Below are positions 62,672-64,000 of a stretch of DNA of 64,000 nucleotides, piece by piece. A program made the translations under genes and the position numbers. Location: NCBI RefSeq assembly GCF_015163075.1, contig NZ_JADDXU010000004.1, positions 186,001-250,000 on the forward strand, read 5' to 3'. The first letter of the stretch is position 1; each line of letters begins with the position of its first letter. Origin of the DNA: Streptomyces justiciae. GTDB lineage: Bacteria; Actinomycetota; Actinomycetes; Streptomycetales; Streptomycetaceae. The notes under the pieces were generated by a model. The model did not search any database, was not told the DNA's origin, and saw only the letters and a program-made list of their open reading frames with translations.

Positions 62672-62707
62672 GGGCCGGATGGGGCGCTCCGGGGGCCCGG
62701 ACGGCCC
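62672..62707. promoter_or_regulatory. Tandem DevR/OsdR-type palindromes between two USP genes
   Basis: GGCCCGGACGGCCC (62694-62707) matches 11 of 12 and a 9-of-12 copy is at 62672-62685, 22 bases apart. The 277-base gap between the divergent USP genes contains no other recognisable feature. Distances to the two starts are 117 and 146 bases. Confidence 0.55.
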
Positions 62708-62853
62708 TGTGCCCGCCCGTGGCGTGGGACCAGCCTGGAAGCCGGACACGAGGCGAGGACCGCCCGGCGGCACGCATCCCGGGCGCCCGGCCGTGCGGCG
62801 ATGCCCTCGTCGCTGAGCACGAAGACCCGGACAGCACCGAGGAGGGGAGAACG

Positions 62854-63741
62854 ATGAACGGTCCTGTCGTGGTGGGCGTGGACGGTTCACCGTCCGGCCT
62901 GACGGCTGTGGCGGTCGCGGCACACGAGGCCGCGCTGCGCGGCGTGGGCCTCCGGCTGGTGCACGCCTTCGGATGGCCCGCGGCCCACGTACCCCCGATC
63001 GTGCCGCCCTGGGACCTGGCCGACGCCGGTGTGCGCGAACTGGTCGGCGGCACGCTCAGCGAGGCCGAGCAGTGTGCCCGCAGGACCGTGCCCGGTATCG
63101 ACGTGCGGCGTGAAGTCGTCGTCGGTGAACCGGTGATGGTCCTGGAGAGCGAGTCCCGGACGGCGTCGCTGGCCGTGGTCGGCAGTCGGGGCCTGAGCCG
63201 TTTCGGCAGTCTCCTTCTCGGCTCCACCGCGGGTCATCTCGCCGCGCACGCCGCCTGCCCCGTGCTGGTGGTGCGCGGCCGGCCCCACCCGGTCGGCCCG
63301 GTCCTCCTCGCCGTCGACGGTTCCCCCGCGTCCCGCGGCGCCGTCGAGTTCGCCTTCGCGCAGGCCTCCCTGCACGGCGTCGACCTGATCGCGCTGCACG
63401 TCTGGAACACCCACACCGAGCGCGCCTACGACGGGCCCGCAGACCCGCCCTTCGTGACGTACGACGAGGACCGGCTGCGCGACGAGGAACAGCGAGTGCT
63501 CACCGAGGCGCTGGGCGGACTGCGGGAGAAGTACCCCGACGTCGCCGTCCACCGCAGGCTGGTACGTGGCCGTGTCCGGCACAGTCTCGTCGAGACGAGC
63601 GCGGAGGCCGGGCTCCTCGTGGTCGGTGCGCGGGGGCACGGCGGATTCGCCGGGCTGCTCCTCGGTTCGGTCAGCCAGGCCGTGCTCCACCACGCCGACT
63701 GCCCGGTCGTCGTCGTCCGGACGGGGGAGGAGCGGCCGTGA
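62854..63741 (+). CDS. Universal stress protein, tandem Usp domains, both with full ATP motifs
   Basis: A 295-residue USP. Domain 1 has GSRGLSRFGSLLLGS and domain 2 has GARGHGGFAGLLLGS, so unlike the other USPs here both halves fit G-x2-G-x9-GS and may bind ATP. ATG 62854 has GGAGGGG upstream. Its TGA overlaps the GTG of the following P-type ATPase gene (GTGA), suggesting a functional link to cation transport. Confidence 0.93.
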   Translation: MNGPVVVGVDGSPSGLTAVAVAAHEAALRGVGLRLVHAFGWPAAHVPPIVPPWDLADAGVRELVGGTLSEAEQCARRTVPGIDVRREVVVGEPVMVLESESRTASLAVVGSRGLSRFGSLLLGSTAGHLAAHAACPVLVVRGRPHPVGPVLLAVDGSPASRGAVEFAFAQASLHGVDLIALHVWNTHTERAYDGPADPPFVTYDEDRLRDEEQRVLTEALGGLREKYPDVAVHRRLVRGRVRHSLVETSAEAGLLVVGARGHGGFAGLLLGSVSQAVLHHADCPVVVVRTGEERP

Positions 63742-64000
63742 GCGCCCCTTCGACCGTCCCGGCCCTCCCCGAGGTCCACCAACTGGACGTCGGGGAAGCC
63801 GCCGCCCGCCTGGACGTGGATCCGGCGACCGGACTGAGCACGCGCGAGGTCACCGAGCGCGCCGCCGCCTTCGGTCCGAACCGGCTGGCCGAAGCCGCCC
63901 GGCGGCCCGAGTGGCTGAAGTTCCTCGACCAGTTCCGCAACTGGCTCATCGGCATCCTGCTGATCGCGGCCGTCGTCGCCGGAGCCATCGGGGACATCAA
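63738..64000 (+). CDS. P2-type cation-transporting ATPase, N-terminal part (3' partial)
   Basis: Only the first 87 codons are present. The cation ATPase N-terminal domain is clear: VHQLDVGEAAARLDVDPATGLSTREVTERAAAFGPN, then the amphipathic EWLKFLDQFRNWLIGILLIAAVVAGAIG that begins the first membrane helix. This matches calcium or magnesium ATPases of the PMA/PMR type (family knowledge). GTG 63738 overlaps the USP stop codon. The catalytic domains lie beyond the window. Confidence 0.85.
   Translation, partial: MSAPSTVPALPEVHQLDVGEAAARLDVDPATGLSTREVTERAAAFGPNRLAEAARRPEWLKFLDQFRNWLIGILLIAAVVAGAIGDI

Overview
The window is high-GC actinobacterial DNA, almost certainly a Streptomyces chromosome. 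GTG starts are common, four-base GTGA/ATGA stop-start overlaps are frequent, there are many secreted glycoside hydrolases and sugar ABC systems, two CUT1-type permeases lack their own ATPase, and there is a large universal-stress-protein (USP) island. All coordinates and motifs were read by eye; family names come from recognised motifs and no database search was run.

Layout. (1) 1-12.3 kb is mixed: a multidomain GH43 protein cut by the window edge, a HAD hydrolase, a P1 (DmpA-type) peptidase, a TrpF-like protein, a ribose/fructose-type sugar ABC transporter and three poorly characterised genes. (2) 12.4-23.7 kb is one minus-strand, mostly translationally coupled ten-gene operon: ATP-grasp ligase, DUF364-type protein, cysteine-synthase-like PLP enzyme, dipeptide-epimerase-like enzyme, MFS exporter, SAM methyltransferase and a complete peptide/nickel/opine-type ABC importer. 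The shared promoter region with a divergent secreted aminopeptidase carries a palindrome matching 13 of 15 bases of an actinobacterial Zur (zinc repressor) box. I read the operon as a candidate small-peptide zincophore biosynthesis, export and re-uptake system. It has no NRPS, nicotianamine synthase or opine dehydrogenase, and is the most interesting locus here. (3) 25.3-34.3 kb is a plant-polysaccharide module: GH39-like hydrolase, CUT1 sugar ABC transporter, LacI regulator with two perfect operators, and a divergent GH36 alpha-galactosidase.

(4) 34.3-64 kb looks like a hypoxia/dormancy island comparable to the DosR (Mycobacterium) and OsdR (Streptomyces) regulons. It holds five intact tandem-domain USPs and one broken USP, a DosS-like double-GAF histidine kinase, a 2-oxoacid:ferredoxin oxidoreductase operon with a fused GltD-ferredoxin subunit, GAPDH, a RaiA/HPF-like protein, a CBS-BON protein, an MBL/beta-CASP protein, a PNPOx-like protein, a GH65/phosphoglucomutase pair, an ABC-2 exporter and a P-type ATPase fused to a hemerythrin domain. 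A recurrent palindrome GGGCCG-N2-CGGCCC, often with a weaker second copy about 22 bp away, lies in front of most of these transcription units. It is very probably the binding site of the cognate response regulator, whose gene is not in the window.

Decay marks within the island are a nonsense codon in one USP, a one-base frameshift in a neighbouring membrane protein and a fresh 27-bp tandem duplication at the end of the CBS gene. No tRNA, rRNA, CRISPR array, insertion sequence or integrase was seen.
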